Origin: Tetradesmus obliquus
Lineage: Eukaryota; Chlorophyta; Chlorophyceae; Sphaeropleales; Scenedesmaceae
Reading direction: 5' to 3'
Length of the DNA stretch: 64,000 nt
Assembly: GCA_030272155.1 (NCBI GenBank)
Contig: CP126197.1
Span: 2,046,001 to 2,110,000, forward strand
The notes beneath the pieces were generated by a model. It saw only the letters and a list, made by a program, of their open reading frames with translations, made no database searches and was not told where the DNA came from. Positions 63,956-64,000 of this stretch are shown in pieces. Numbering within the stretch: the stretch's first letter is position 1; the number at the start of each line of letters is the position of its first letter. A program made the position numbers and the translations under genes.

Positions 63956-64000
63956 CTGTAGTACAGCCACTGCTGCTGTTGCTGCTGCTGCTGCTGGCTG

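Overview
The window reads as nuclear DNA of a green alga, probably a chlorophyte such as a chlorophycean. It is GC-rich and intron-rich, and it carries many CAG/CTG repeats that encode Gln, Ala, Ser and Leu runs. It has a LUX/ARR-B type GARP factor, a PPR protein with a transit-peptide-like N-terminus, and a TGTAA poly(A)-like motif. The species cannot be fixed from sequence alone.

Layout. 1-1482 (+): 3' end of the 26S proteasome ATPase RPT6. 1827-4558 (+): a GARP/MYB SHAQKYF transcription factor. 5638-14173 (+): a FAM91 trafficking protein. 14701-19323 (+): a PPR protein. 19.3-21.5 kb: spacer with tandem repeats. 21592-27210 (-): a secreted S9 prolyl-oligopeptidase-family peptidase. 27.2-29.5 kb: spacer. 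29.5-52.9 kb: a complex block bounded by two 1740-bp direct repeats of about 98% identity. It holds a long plus-strand PHD-finger gene of unknown function. Lying antisense in that gene's introns are replication genes of large-DNA-virus type: a primase-helicase with a herpes origin-binding-like motor, a RuvC/A22-like Holliday junction resolvase, and KilA-N/MSV199-like remnants. 53.2-55.5 kb: two non-autonomous DNA transposons, hAT-like with an 8-bp target duplication and CACTA-like with a 3-bp one. 56.4-60.7 kb: a unit with 22-bp inverted repeats that encodes a Cys-rich protein and a Rep/HUH endonuclease resembling Replitrons or CRESS Reps. 61160-63075 (-): a Hedgehog/intein (Hint) domain gene. 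The last 0.6 kb has one uncertain ORF.

The most unusual property is shared by nearly all the genes. Introns contain diverged partial copies ('echoes') of the adjoining exon end, and each copy includes the neighbouring splice signal. They occur in RPT6, the GARP factor, FAM91, the PPR gene, the S9 peptidase, the PHD gene and the Hint gene. Many 3' splice sites are preceded by long (CTG)n runs instead of an ordinary polypyrimidine tract.

The host genes have unrelated housekeeping roles (protein turnover, transcription, vesicle capture, organelle RNA, secreted proteolysis) and form no pathway. The 29.5-52.9 kb block and the 56.4-60.7 kb unit are the mobile or acquired parts. All exon calls were made by eye from reading frames, splice dinucleotides and remembered family sequences.
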